DNA of 64,000 nt from Gammaproteobacteria bacterium (GTDB taxonomy: Bacteria > Pseudomonadota > Gammaproteobacteria > Steroidobacterales > JABDKV01), in contig JAOTXU010000001.1 of assembly GCA_029862165.1 (NCBI GenBank), forward strand, positions 248,001 through 312,000. The letters run 5' to 3'. The notes below the pieces were generated by a model. That model made no database searches, was not told the DNA's origin, and was given only the letters and a program-made list of their open reading frames with translations. Of the stretch, positions 49,549 to 58,820 are shown piece by piece. Numbering within the stretch: the stretch's first letter is position 1; each line of letters opens with the position of its first letter. The translations under genes were made by a program, and so were the position numbers.

Positions 49549-50898
49549 ATGGACTTAGCACAAGCAAAAACACAGGTTCGGCGCTTACGGCGCGGCGATC
49601 AGCTGACTGTCGAAATCGACGCGCTGACTCATGAGGGGCGCGGTGTGGCGCGCATCGATGGGAAAGTGCTGTTTGTAGCGGACGCGTTGCCCGGTGAGAC
49701 AGTGACCGCGACTGTGGTAAAAACGCGGCGGCGACACGATGAGGCGCGTACCGAAGAGATCCACAAGACCTCGTCGCAGCGGGTTACTCCACGTTGCCAG
49801 TGGTTTGGAAACTGTGGTGGTTGCTCTATGCAGCATCTGGACGCCGACGCGCAACTGGCAGCCAAACAGGACTGGTTGCTGGAGGCATTACAACGCATAG
49901 GCAAAGTGGTGCCAAAACAGATCCTGGCGCCACTAAAGGGACCGGTGTGGAGCTACCGGCGCAAAGGCCGTTTGGGTGTTAAACACGTGGAGCGCAAAGG
50001 ACGGGTGCTGGTCGGTTTTCGCGAACGCTACAAGCCGTTCATTACAGATATGCAAGGTTGCGAAGTGCTCGACGCACGCCTGGCCTGTTTAATTGAACCG
50101 CTGCAAAAAATGATTGCTGAACTGAGCATTTCCAGACGACTGCCACAGATTGAACTGGCCGCAGGGGAAGACAAGGTTGTCTTGGTGGCGCGCGTCCTGG
50201 ATGAGCCCACGCAGCCGGATTTGCGGCGCCTGGCGGAATTTGCAAGCAGTCATGACTTAATTTTTTGTTTACAACGCGGGGGTCCTGACAGCATCACCAC
50301 GTTGGAAGGCGCAGATGCGCCTTCGTTGTACCAGAGCTTGCCGGAATTTGACCTCAAAATGGCTTTCAAGCCTACCGATTTCGTGCAGGTTAACGCTGAC
50401 ATTAACCGGGCGATGATTTCCCAGCTAGTCACCAGCCTGGCGCCGTCGAAAAACGATAGTGTTTTGGACCTTTATTGCGGATTGGGGAATTTCAGTCTGC
50501 CACTGGCTCGTCACGCGGGTAACGTCATCGGTATTGAAGGTGCCGCGGCACTGGTTCGACGAGCACGTGACAATGCACGGCTAAACGGGCTCGAAAACGT
50601 CGAATTTCACGCGGCCGATCTCGACGATGAGCCCGCCGCATTGCCGATTCTAAAGGAGCGCTACGATCTGATGCTCCTTGACCCGCCACGCAGTGGCGCG
50701 GCCGCGATTTGCGAGATGGCCGACAGTCTGGGAGTTCGCCGTATCGCCTATGTATCCTGTCACCCAGCCACGCTGGCCAGGGACGCAGAAATCCTGACCC
50801 GAAATGGGCCGTTTGTCTTGCGTGCTGCCGGCGTGATGGATATGTTTCCCCATACGGCACACGTGGAATCACTGGCCCTGTTTGAGCGGGATGTATGA
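49549..50898 (+). CDS. rlmD: 23S rRNA (uracil1939-C5)-methyltransferase
   Basis: Methylates U1939 of 23S rRNA with S-adenosylmethionine. The 449 residues have an N-terminal TRAM domain (about 10-70), the iron-sulfur cysteines in CQWFGNCGGCSMQH, DLYCGLGNFSLPLA for SAM binding, LDPPRSGA, and the catalytic cysteine in YVSCHPATLARD. I chose the ATG at 49549; the ATG at 49540 is in frame and equally possible. It is divergent from the kinase gene. Confidence 0.95.
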   Translation: MDLAQAKTQVRRLRRGDQLTVEIDALTHEGRGVARIDGKVLFVADALPGETVTATVVKTRRRHDEARTEEIHKTSSQRVTPRCQWFGNCGGCSMQHLDADAQLAAKQDWLLEALQRIGKVVPKQILAPLKGPVWSYRRKGRLGVKHVERKGRVLVGFRERYKPFITDMQGCEVLDARLACLIEPLQKMIAELSISRRLPQIELAAGEDKVVLVARVLDEPTQPDLRRLAEFASSHDLIFCLQRGGPDSITTLEGADAPSLYQSLPEFDLKMAFKPTDFVQVNADINRAMISQLVTSLAPSKNDSVLDLYCGLGNFSLPLARHAGNVIGIEGAAALVRRARDNARLNGLENVEFHAADLDDEPAALPILKERYDLMLLDPPRSGAAAICEMADSLGVRRIAYVSCHPATLARDAEILTRNGPFVLRAAGVMDMFPHTAHVESLALFERDV

Positions 50899-51395
50899 CA
50901 AAGGCGAGAATACAAATCAGTCTGGAAGATCAGCGTCTCTATCATTTAAGCGACGGAGAACTGATCAAGGTCTATCCTGTATCTACTGCGCGCAATGGAC
51001 CCGGTGAACTCAACGGCAGCGAATGCACACCGGCAGGGCGGCACATAGTTCGTGCGCGTATCGGTGACGATCAACCCGCCGGCACCGTGTTTGTTGCACG
51101 CAGACCGACCGGCGAGATCTTTCATTCCCGGATGTTGCACGAGTTTCCCGAGCGCGACTGGATTCTGACCCGGATACTGTGGCTAAGCGGAACAGAAGTT
51201 GGTGTCAACCGGCTCGGACCGGTCGATACAATGCGCCGCTACATCTATATCCACGGCACACCCGATGAGATCCCGATGGGCGTGGCGGCATCGCATGGCT
51301 GTGTGCGCATGCGTAGCGACGACATTATGGAACTGTACGAGCATATTCCCGTCGGTACCGAGGTCACGATCGTGGAAGGGCCTGCCGGCCTGTGA
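50895..51395 (+). CDS. YkuD-domain protein, probable cytoplasmic L,D-carboxypeptidase
   Basis: The 166 residues form one YkuD domain with the active site HGTP (H120) and SHGCVRM (H134, C136). There is no signal peptide or membrane helix, so it cannot act as a periplasmic L,D-transpeptidase. Cytoplasmic YkuD proteins of the ElsL/LdcV type are known to be L,D-carboxypeptidases that trim muropeptide tetrapeptides during peptidoglycan recycling. The next gene is nagZ, a cytoplasmic recycling hydrolase, which supports this reading. The ATG overlaps the rlmD stop. Confidence 0.8.
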   Translation: MTKARIQISLEDQRLYHLSDGELIKVYPVSTARNGPGELNGSECTPAGRHIVRARIGDDQPAGTVFVARRPTGEIFHSRMLHEFPERDWILTRILWLSGTEVGVNRLGPVDTMRRYIYIHGTPDEIPMGVAASHGCVRMRSDDIMELYEHIPVGTEVTIVEGPAGL

Positions 51396-51414
51396 CGCCT
51401 ACAATTACACTACG

Positions 51415-52458
51415 ATGACACTAGGCCCGCTCATGATCGACGTGGCGGGTCTCGCGCTGACCGCCGCCGATGAAGAACTGTTGCGACATCACGCTATAGG
51501 CGGTGTGATCTTATTTCAGCGAAATTTTGAGTCGGTTGAGCAATTGTGCGCGCTGGCAGCAGAAATTCACGCGATCCGCAAACCACCATTGCTCATTGCA
51601 GTCGACCAGGAGGGCGGTCGTGTGCAACGTTTCGCTGCACCACTGACGCGTCTGCCAGCGGCAGCGCTGATCGGTCATCGCTACGATACCGACCACGCGG
51701 AGTCAATTCAGCTCGCACGAGCGTGCGGATGGTTGATGGCGGCGGAGCTGGTTGCCTGCGGCGTCGACTTGTCCTTTGCCCCGGTGGTCGACATCGATCA
51801 TCGGCTCTGTTCGGTGATTGGTGATCGGGCGTTTCACCGCAATCCCCATGTAGTGGCGGAGCTGAGCAGTGAATTTATGTCTGGCATGCACGCGGCGGGT
51901 ATGGCGGCGACGGCGAAACACTTTCCTGGACATGGTGGCGTCGCTGCAGATTCGCACCTGACGCTGCCGGTCGATCACCGTGAATATGTCGATGTCGTCG
52001 ATGACCTGACACCCTATGAGTTGTTGATCGCCAACGGACTCGATGCGGTCATGATGGCACTGGTGTCCTATCCGGCCGTCGATGAGCGTCCGGCGTCATT
52101 CTCCGAACCCTGGATTCGCGATGAACTGCGCGGTCAGCTAGGTTTTCGTGGCGCAGTGTTTTCGGATGATCTATCCATGGCCGGCGCAGCGGGTATGGGA
52201 GACATGATCGATCGCGTGAAATCGGCGCTTGCCGCAGGCTGTGACATTGTATTGATCTGTAATGATCGTGACACTGTGGTGTCGATGATCGACCGCGTTG
52301 ACCGCTATAACGATCCGGCCAGCCAGGCACGTCTGGCCAGTCTGCACCGGCGGCACAGTTTGTCGTGGGAAAAACTCCAGTACTCCGCACAATGGCAAAA
52401 GGCCCACGCGCTGGTCGAAAAAAGTCTCGATCAACCACCACTGGAGCTGGACGGCTAG
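51415..52458 (+). CDS. nagZ: Beta-N-acetylhexosaminidase NagZ
   Basis: Cytoplasmic family GH3 enzyme that removes GlcNAc from anhydro-muropeptides in peptidoglycan recycling. The 347 residues contain AVDQEGGRVQRF and the KHFPGHGGVAADSH loop, whose aspartate and histidine form the general acid-base pair, and FSDDLSMAGA with the nucleophile. The ATG at 51415 gives the standard N-terminus (TLGPLMIDVAG); an earlier in-frame ATG lies within the YkuD gene. Confidence 0.95.
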   Translation: MTLGPLMIDVAGLALTAADEELLRHHAIGGVILFQRNFESVEQLCALAAEIHAIRKPPLLIAVDQEGGRVQRFAAPLTRLPAAALIGHRYDTDHAESIQLARACGWLMAAELVACGVDLSFAPVVDIDHRLCSVIGDRAFHRNPHVVAELSSEFMSGMHAAGMAATAKHFPGHGGVAADSHLTLPVDHREYVDVVDDLTPYELLIANGLDAVMMALVSYPAVDERPASFSEPWIRDELRGQLGFRGAVFSDDLSMAGAAGMGDMIDRVKSALAAGCDIVLICNDRDTVVSMIDRVDRYNDPASQARLASLHRRHSLSWEKLQYSAQWQKAHALVEKSLDQPPLELDG

Positions 52459-52540
52459 ACCAGTTGAGACGAAAAGCAATCCATGGTGGCCTTTGCAGTA
52501 GACTTGCCGGTGCTGATCCCGCCTGTGAGGAGATTCCGGC

Positions 52541-52924
52541 TTGCAGCGTTCTATTCTCCTTTTTCTGGATGGCGCTATAAACCTGATTCTCGGCGTCCTG
52601 CTGATGATGTTTCCGAGGCAATTGGTTTCTGCGCTCGGCATTCCTGCGATGCAGGAAACGTTTTACCCGACAATCCTCGGCGCAGTATTGTTCGGAATCG
52701 GCATAGCGTTAATCGTTGAAATTCGAAGCAAAGGGCTTGGGCTGGGATTAATTGGTGCCGTCGCCATCAATATCTGCGGGGGCGTGGTACTTGCCAGCTG
52801 GTTGTTATTCGGGGACCTCTCAACGTCTACCCAGGGAAATGCTCTGTTATGGGTTTTGGTTATTATTCTCGTCGGCATTAGTGTGATTGAGCTTTTATCT
52901 ACACTGAGAAAAGGCGTCGAATAA
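52541..52924 (+). CDS. Hypothetical four-helix membrane protein
   Basis: I do not recognise this protein. The 127 residues contain four hydrophobic helices (about 5-24, 42-60, 67-90 and 100-120) and few charged residues. The start is a TTG at 52541, 9 bases after GAGGAG. It lies 82 bases after nagZ and converges on csiV. The frame is supported by the ribosome binding site and the regular membrane pattern, not by homology. Confidence 0.65.
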   Translation: MQRSILLFLDGAINLILGVLLMMFPRQLVSALGIPAMQETFYPTILGAVLFGIGIALIVEIRSKGLGLGLIGAVAINICGGVVLASWLLFGDLSTSTQGNALLWVLVIILVGISVIELLSTLRKGVE

Positions 52925-52973
52925 ATATACCGAAACCTGGTTCGATTCCGTGGAGAGGATGAAAGAATCTGTG

Positions 52974-53516
52974 TTATTCGGCGCGGCTGACCAGGGCGAT
53001 AACACCGAATTGGGGATGATCGAAATAATGGATCTCGCCGCTGCGCATGCGTCGTGCCTGATCCAGCGTGTAGCTGACACCGGTACCCGGGTCCATTTGT
53101 AAATCCAGTTCCAGACGCAAAAAGCGCTCGACTGATAAACGCGCGCTACCCGACGCGTACGCGCCACGGCGATTGCCGGCCAATGACACCGCCGGCGCTT
53201 CCACGCGGCCAAATGCCGGCTGTCGCCAACCGTAATGCAGGACGGGTGACCAGTCGCGGGAGCTCAGCAGCGTTTTACTGATCGAGCCGAGCCGCAGCTG
53301 GTCCGATGTGAGAGGTGTGAATCGTCTGCGCCGGATGCGTGGTTTGTCGGGGTCTTCCTCCTCCACACGATCGATTTGTGGCTCGGAATCGTCTGGCGCC
53401 AAATGTCGAAACACGATCATCTCGACATCGAATTGGACTGGTTCCTCGTCCTCGGCCGTAACGGAGAAACTCAGGAAGACGAGTAGGGCGGTGCTGAGCC
53501 AGTGGCGCGCTTTCAT
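52974..53516 (-). CDS. CsiV-family periplasmic protein
   Basis: Exported protein of 180 residues with a signal peptide (about 1-21, ending VTAE). It is followed by QFDVEMIVFRH, a conserved opening of the CsiV family, and a C-terminal RRMRSGEIHYFDHPQFGVIALV block typical of it. In Pseudomonas a CsiV-like gene lies beside mfd as here. The function is not established. It begins 4 bases after the mfd stop and is cotranscribed with it. Confidence 0.82.
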   Translation of the reverse strand: MKARHWLSTALLVFLSFSVTAEDEEPVQFDVEMIVFRHLAPDDSEPQIDRVEEEDPDKPRIRRRRFTPLTSDQLRLGSISKTLLSSRDWSPVLHYGWRQPAFGRVEAPAVSLAGNRRGAYASGSARLSVERFLRLELDLQMDPGTGVSYTLDQARRMRSGEIHYFDHPQFGVIALVSRAE

Positions 53517-53520
53517 CGGC

Positions 53521-56500
53521 CTAGTGTAAACGATCGGCAGTCGTTCGGGGCGCTTCGGACCTCACGGTCATTTGACCCAGCAGTTGTTGCACAAATTCGG
53601 CACGTTTGTCGAAGTCAGGTAGTGGTAGTGAAAACCGCAGTTTCGTCGGTCCGTCCAATCGATAGCGTTCAGACTCGTTCTGTACCAACTGGATCAGGGA
53701 ATGCGGATCTACGGTGGTGCGTGAACCAAACTCCACATGACCACCCACGTCACCGGCCACAAGGCGATCTACACCCAGCGGTGCGGCGGCGAGCTTTAGT
53801 TTTGCGATTGTGAACAAATACTTGGCCTGTTCTGGGAGCAGGCCGAAACGGTCAATCATTTCCACCTGCAATTCGCGCAACGCATCGCTCGAGTCCGCAC
53901 TGGCGATACGCTTGTACAAAACCAGACGCATATGTACATCCGGTAAATAGTCTTCCGGCAACAATGCTGGTGTGTGCAGGTCGACCTCGGGCCCACGATG
54001 CAGGGGTTCGAGCAAGTCAGGGTCTGCGCCACTTTTCATCGCCCGTACGGCGCGTTCCAGCAACTGGATATACATCGAAAAACCGATCGCATGAATCTGC
54101 CCGCTTTGTTCGTCCCCGAGGAGTTCGCCGGCGCCACGTATTTCCAGATCGTGTGTGGCCAGGGCGAATCCGGCACCGAGGTCTACGGTGGATTCAACCG
54201 CCTCCAGGCGTTTGATAGCATCGCCTGTCATCGATTGTCGCGGCGGTGCGATCAGATAGGCATAGGCACGATGATGCGAGCGGCCGACACGGCCACGCAG
54301 CTGATGTAGCTGCGCCAGGCCCAGCTTGTCCGCCCGATCGATAATAATTGTGTTGGCCGTCGGTATGTCCAGCCCGCTCTCGATGATCGTGGTGCACACC
54401 AGCATGTTGAAACGACGATGATAGAAATCGAGCATGACTTGTTCGAGTTCTTTCTCGCGCATTTGTCCGTGGGCAACTCTTAGTTCTGCTTCGGGAACGA
54501 GTTTTGCGATGCGTTCAGCGATACGATCAATACTCTGTACCCGGTTGTGCACCACAAATACCTGACCACCCCGCCGGACTTCCCGCAAACACGCCTCGCG
54601 CAGTGTCGCGTCACTCCACTCGCTCACAAATGTTTGTACAGCCAGGCGCTCGGATGGTGGCGTCGTAATTAACGACAGGTCTCGTACGCCACCCATAGCC
54701 ATGTTGAGCGTACGCGGGATCGGCGTGGCTGTAAGGGTCAGCACATCGACTTCGGTGCGCAACTCTTTCAGCTTTTCCTTGTGCCGCACGCCGAAACGAT
54801 GTTCCTCGTCAATGACAACCAGACCCAGGTCGCGAAACGTAACCCGGCGTTGCAGGAGTTTGTGGGTACCGATAACAATATCGACCGTACCATCGGCAAG
54901 AGCGGCTACGATTGCAGCACTTTCGCTGGCGGTCTTAAATCGAGACAGCATCTCCACTCGAACCGGCCAATCGGCAAAACGGTCCCGAAAAGTCTGCAGA
55001 TGTTGCTGTGCCAGCAGGGTAGTGGGCACCAACACCGCCGCCTGGGCACCGCCTAGAACGGCATAAAACGCTGCACGCAATGCCACTTCGGTTTTGCCAA
55101 AACCCACGTCGCCACAAATGACACGATCCATGGGTTTTTCCGAGCGCAGGTCTGTGATGACCTGGTCGATGGCGACGGCCTGGTCTTGTGTTTCCTCAAA
55201 TGGAAAGTCCTGAACAAATGCCCGGTATTCCATCTCATCCAGATTAAATGCGCGCCCAACCCGGGCCGCGCGCCGGGCGTAAACATCGAGCAACTCGGCA
55301 GCAGCATCGCGTATTTTTTCTGCGGCACGTTTTCTGGCACGTTGCCACTGATCGCTGCCGAGTTTGTGCAAAGGGGCGGACTCTGGTGCCGCTCCGGTGT
55401 ACCGGCTGATCAGTTCCAGCGCGTATACCGGAACATACAGTACGTCGCCTTCCGCATACTCGAGCGTCAGAAATTCGTTGCTCGCTCCAGCGACCTCCAG
55501 TGTCTGCAGACCGACAAAACGACCGACACCATATTTTTCATGCACGACCGGTGCACCCGCACGCAGATCAGTGAGATCGCGAATAATCGCCTGTGGATCC
55601 CGTGACGGTCGCCGACGTTGTACGGCTCGCGCGGAGGTGCCATAGAGTTGCTCGCCAACTATGAGCGCAATTGACGGCTGGCTTAGTAAGAGGCCCCTCT
55701 CGAGTTCCGCCACCAGGATGGCTGTCGTGCTGTCACTGGTCAGGAATTCAGTCCAGTTGGCGACACGTGCCGGTTTGATGCCACGCTCGCCCAGCAGCTC
55801 AAGGGTCGTTTCGCGGTGACCGGCTGATTCGGCAACAAACAGGATGCGACCGGCAAAATCGTGGGCAAACGTTTGCAATGCTGCTGAGGGTTGCTCGGCG
55901 CGCGCTTTTATCTCCAGTGATGGTGGTGCCTGACTGTCAAAGTTTGTGCCGTCAATTTGCTTGACGGCCGTCAGGAACAGCCGTGAAGAGTTGTCCAGTC
56001 TATTCCGGACCGATGCAAGGTCTTTGAATGCCTGAGCCGGTGCAAGAATGGGACGTTCAACATCGTGAGCGCGTTGCTCATAGCGTTGTTCTGTCTCAGC
56101 GGTGTATGCCTCCAGGGCTTCGTTGACGTCCTCGTCGAATACTACCGCCGTGTGAGACGGCAAATAGTCCAGCAGGCATGCGGTTTGTTCAAAAAACAAC
56201 GGCAGGTAGTACTCCAGGCCACCGGGAGTGATTCCCTCCGAGACGTCACGATAAATACGGGTAGTCATCGGATCGCCTTCAAATTGTTTTCGGAAGCGTT
56301 GTCGAAACGCCTTGATGGCTTCCTCATCCATCGGGTATTCACGCGCCGGCAAAATGCGCAGCGATGTATGGCGTTCTCCCGACAACTGCGTTGCAGGATC
56401 GAAGGTTCGGATACTGTCGATCTCATCGTCAAACAGATCGATGCGCACCGGGGTGTCCGCACCCATTGGAAAAAGATCAAACAGGGACCCGCGGACCGCG

Positions 56501-57000
56501 AACTCGCCGTGTTCCATCACTTGGCCCACGTGGCGATAGCCGGCAACGTCGAGTTGTCGCTGCCATTGCGTCAGGTCCAGCCGTTGGCCGACATCGCACA
56601 TCAGGGTGCCGCCACTCACATAGCTCACCGGTGGCAGGTGCTGCAGCAGTGATGCGGCCGTAGTGGTAATCAGGCCGCTTTCGAGGCCAGGCAGCTGTGC
56701 CAGCGTGGCCAGCCGGCGCGAGACGATGTCGGGGTGGGGCGAGAAAATATCGTAAGGCAGGGTTTCCAGGTCCGGGAAGTCATGGACCGCTATCCGGTCG
56801 GCGGCGAAAAAGGTCAGTTCGGACCGGAGTCGCTCCACCTGACGGGCGCTGTGGGCTACCACCAGGACCGGTGCCTGGTGTTGCAGAGCGGCTTCGACCA
56901 CCGCCAGAGAGCCGGCACAGCCATACAGGCCGCCCCAGCGGACCAGGCCATCATCTGGCAACACGGCCAGACGGGCCGGAAAACAGTGTTCCGGTCTCAT
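53521..57000 (-). CDS. mfd: Transcription-repair coupling factor Mfd
   Basis: Removes stalled RNA polymerase and recruits UvrA. The 1159 residues comprise UvrB-like N-terminal domains, the RNA polymerase interaction domain (about 475-550, LTDLRAGAPVVHEKYGVGRFVGL), the translocase motor with Walker A GDVGFGKTEVALRAAF and the DEEH box, LTATPIPRTL, QLRGRVGRS, and the C-terminal TRCF domain. The length fits the family. Confidence 0.97.
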   Translation of the reverse strand: MRPEHCFPARLAVLPDDGLVRWGGLYGCAGSLAVVEAALQHQAPVLVVAHSARQVERLRSELTFFAADRIAVHDFPDLETLPYDIFSPHPDIVSRRLATLAQLPGLESGLITTTAASLLQHLPPVSYVSGGTLMCDVGQRLDLTQWQRQLDVAGYRHVGQVMEHGEFAVRGSLFDLFPMGADTPVRIDLFDDEIDSIRTFDPATQLSGERHTSLRILPAREYPMDEEAIKAFRQRFRKQFEGDPMTTRIYRDVSEGITPGGLEYYLPLFFEQTACLLDYLPSHTAVVFDEDVNEALEAYTAETEQRYEQRAHDVERPILAPAQAFKDLASVRNRLDNSSRLFLTAVKQIDGTNFDSQAPPSLEIKARAEQPSAALQTFAHDFAGRILFVAESAGHRETTLELLGERGIKPARVANWTEFLTSDSTTAILVAELERGLLLSQPSIALIVGEQLYGTSARAVQRRRPSRDPQAIIRDLTDLRAGAPVVHEKYGVGRFVGLQTLEVAGASNEFLTLEYAEGDVLYVPVYALELISRYTGAAPESAPLHKLGSDQWQRARKRAAEKIRDAAAELLDVYARRAARVGRAFNLDEMEYRAFVQDFPFEETQDQAVAIDQVITDLRSEKPMDRVICGDVGFGKTEVALRAAFYAVLGGAQAAVLVPTTLLAQQHLQTFRDRFADWPVRVEMLSRFKTASESAAIVAALADGTVDIVIGTHKLLQRRVTFRDLGLVVIDEEHRFGVRHKEKLKELRTEVDVLTLTATPIPRTLNMAMGGVRDLSLITTPPSERLAVQTFVSEWSDATLREACLREVRRGGQVFVVHNRVQSIDRIAERIAKLVPEAELRVAHGQMREKELEQVMLDFYHRRFNMLVCTTIIESGLDIPTANTIIIDRADKLGLAQLHQLRGRVGRSHHRAYAYLIAPPRQSMTGDAIKRLEAVESTVDLGAGFALATHDLEIRGAGELLGDEQSGQIHAIGFSMYIQLLERAVRAMKSGADPDLLEPLHRGPEVDLHTPALLPEDYLPDVHMRLVLYKRIASADSSDALRELQVEMIDRFGLLPEQAKYLFTIAKLKLAAAPLGVDRLVAGDVGGHVEFGSRTTVDPHSLIQLVQNESERYRLDGPTKLRFSLPLPDFDKRAEFVQQLLGQMTVRSEAPRTTADRLH

Positions 57001-57028
57001 CGTGTATCTATGAGGGTCCTAAACAGGC

Positions 57029-57316
57029 TCAGTTTAGCGGGCGCTTGGACACCGAGTGGATCACGCGCTTGTATTCGAAATAGACGATGAATTGCTGATA
57101 TTCCCATCGGGTAATCGGGGGGTCACCCACCGGCGAGCGCTTGCCGGCCGGGGCGCCATAGGTCGACTCGACCAATTCCATAGTCATCCCGCGCGTGGGC
57201 ATTGGCCGATCGTAGTCGCGTATCTGGGTTTCGGTCAGCAGATTCTGACCGATAGCCGAGACTGCGGCGACAAACAGAAAAATTAGTCCGATGGTTGCAA
57301 CGGGCTTTTTCAGCAT
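57029..57316 (-). CDS. Small exported BamE-like protein
   Basis: A 95-residue protein with a hydrophobic N-terminal signal (about 1-23) and a short domain with GMTMELVESTYGAP and ITRWEYQQFIVYFEYKRVIHSV. The pattern of a helix beginning GM(T/S)M, then a glycine-alanine-proline turn and paired strands, resembles the BamE/SmpA fold. It has no lipobox cysteine. The function is unknown. It lies 28 bases upstream of mfd in the same direction and may share its transcript. Confidence 0.7.
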   Translation of the reverse strand: MLKKPVATIGLIFLFVAAVSAIGQNLLTETQIRDYDRPMPTRGMTMELVESTYGAPAGKRSPVGDPPITRWEYQQFIVYFEYKRVIHSVSKRPLN

Positions 57317-57420
57317 TCCACGCGGTTCTCAAATCTGGGGGAGGTCTGAATATATCAATCATTCTGCTCAACTCAATGGGTTTTCCGGCCTTTCGGATGC
57401 GGGGTTTTTCTCATAATTTC

Positions 57421-57449
57421 GATCAGCTTGCCATTTCAGTGAGCTGATC
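57421..57449. repeat. 8-base inverted repeat upstream of lolC
   Basis: GATCAGCT (57421-57428) and AGCTGATC (57442-57449) are perfect inverted copies with a 13-base spacer. They lie in the 262-base divergent gap before lolC and overlap the candidate promoter there, so an operator is conceivable. Confidence 0.45.
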
Positions 57450-57456
57450 CTAAAAG
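57428..57456 (+). promoter_or_regulatory. Candidate promoter of lolCED
   Basis: TTGCCA (57428-57433), 17 bases, TAAAAG (57451-57456). The -35 matches at five of six positions and the -10 at four of six. It precedes lolC by about 120 bases. Weak evidence from consensus alone. Confidence 0.3.
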
Positions 57457-57534
57457 AGAAACAAGCTATATTGTGGCTGAACGCCGGGAACACCAGGCCC
57501 CCGATTTGGGTCGAATTAACCGATCTCGTCCGCC

Positions 57535-57552
57535 GGCCGGGGCGCCCCGGCC
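57535..57552. repeat. Perfect 18-base GC palindrome in the lolC leader
   Basis: GGCCGGGGCGCCCCGGCC (57535-57552) equals its own reverse complement and would form a very stable hairpin in RNA, 26 bases before the lolC ATG. No T-run follows, so it is not an obvious terminator. Confidence 0.7.
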
Positions 57553-57578
57553 CAACCTTGCTGTGCTTTAATCCGCCG

Positions 57579-58820
57579 ATGTTTCGACCGCTGGAAGTCT
57601 TTGTAGGTCTGCGATATTTGCGAGCCAAGCGGCAGAATCACTATATCTCGTTCATCTCCGCCATTTCACTGCTGGGAATTGCTGTCGGTGTGGCTTCACT
57701 GATCGTCGTAATCTCGGTAATGAATGGATTTGGCAACGAGCTGCGATCCCGCTTACTTAGCCTGACCGCACACATCACTATTAGCGCTGAGCAGGGCAAC
57801 TTGTCAGATCCGGGGCCGGCAGCCCGCATCGCGCGAGCCCATCCGCTGGTCAGCGATGCCGGTGTTTTTGTGGAAGGTCAGGGTCTGCTGGTCAACGGCG
57901 TCAATCTCAGCGGCGTCATGATTCGGGGCCTGGATCCGGCCCGTGGCGGGATGGAACTCGGCGGCGCTGTCACACCTGAGGTACTGGCCACTCTCGAACC
58001 CGGCGCCAATCGGATGATCATGGGTGCGGAGCTGGCCCGAAGCACCAACGTCATAACCGGCGACGAGATTAGCGTGATGATTCCGCGCGGTTCGAATACC
58101 GGCCAGGTCTCGGCGCTCATGCGACGCTTTAGTCTGGCGGGGGTATTCGAGATCGGCATAGCCGAGCACGATAGCTCCAGCGCGTTGGTCCATATTGCCG
58201 ATGCTGCCGCCATGATGGGTCTGGCCCCGGGCAGCGTCAATGGCGTGCGGGTTTCGGTAGACGATATTTTTCGGGCCCACGAGGTGGCCACAGACCTGAG
58301 CGCGCAGCTGGGACCCGAATTCCGGGTCAGTGACTGGACACAGGAGCAATCGAGTTATTTTCGTGCCATAAAGATAGAAAAGGCGATGATGTTTGTCATT
58401 CTGTTATTAATTGTCGCCGTTGCAGCTTTCAACATCGTCGCGACGCTGGTAATGGTGGTTGGTGACAAGAGAACCGATATCGCTATTTTGCGAACAATCG
58501 GTATGCGCCCCGGTGGTGTGATGCGCATTTTTATGGTGCAGGGCACGTTGATTGGTTTGATCGGCACATTGCTGGGCCTGGTGTTGGGCGTTTTGCTGGC
58601 AATGAACGTGGAGACCCTGGTACCACGCATCGAACAAGCTTTGAGCGTCAATCTGTTGCCGAAGGACCTGTATTACATCACTGCCGTGCCGTCGGATTTG
58701 CGCTGGCCCGAAGTGGGTCTGATATTGCTTGCGGCCTTTGCGTTGTCCGTCATATCAACGATCTACCCGGCACGACGTGCCGCGGCAACGCATCCGGCCG
58801 AAGCGCTGCGGTACGAATGA
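57579..58820 (+). CDS. lolC: Lipoprotein-releasing ABC transporter permease LolC
   Basis: Inner membrane subunit of the LolCDE complex, which extracts lipoproteins from the inner membrane and passes them to LolA. The ATG at 57579 gives 413 residues with the typical start (FVGLRYLRAKRQNHYISFIS). There are four membrane helices: one near 20-45 and three in the C-terminal FtsX-like domain, with a MacB-like periplasmic domain between. Which of the two permeases is LolC and which LolE is assigned by order only. Confidence 0.88.
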   Translation: MFRPLEVFVGLRYLRAKRQNHYISFISAISLLGIAVGVASLIVVISVMNGFGNELRSRLLSLTAHITISAEQGNLSDPGPAARIARAHPLVSDAGVFVEGQGLLVNGVNLSGVMIRGLDPARGGMELGGAVTPEVLATLEPGANRMIMGAELARSTNVITGDEISVMIPRGSNTGQVSALMRRFSLAGVFEIGIAEHDSSSALVHIADAAAMMGLAPGSVNGVRVSVDDIFRAHEVATDLSAQLGPEFRVSDWTQEQSSYFRAIKIEKAMMFVILLLIVAVAAFNIVATLVMVVGDKRTDIAILRTIGMRPGGVMRIFMVQGTLIGLIGTLLGLVLGVLLAMNVETLVPRIEQALSVNLLPKDLYYITAVPSDLRWPEVGLILLAAFALSVISTIYPARRAAATHPAEALRYE

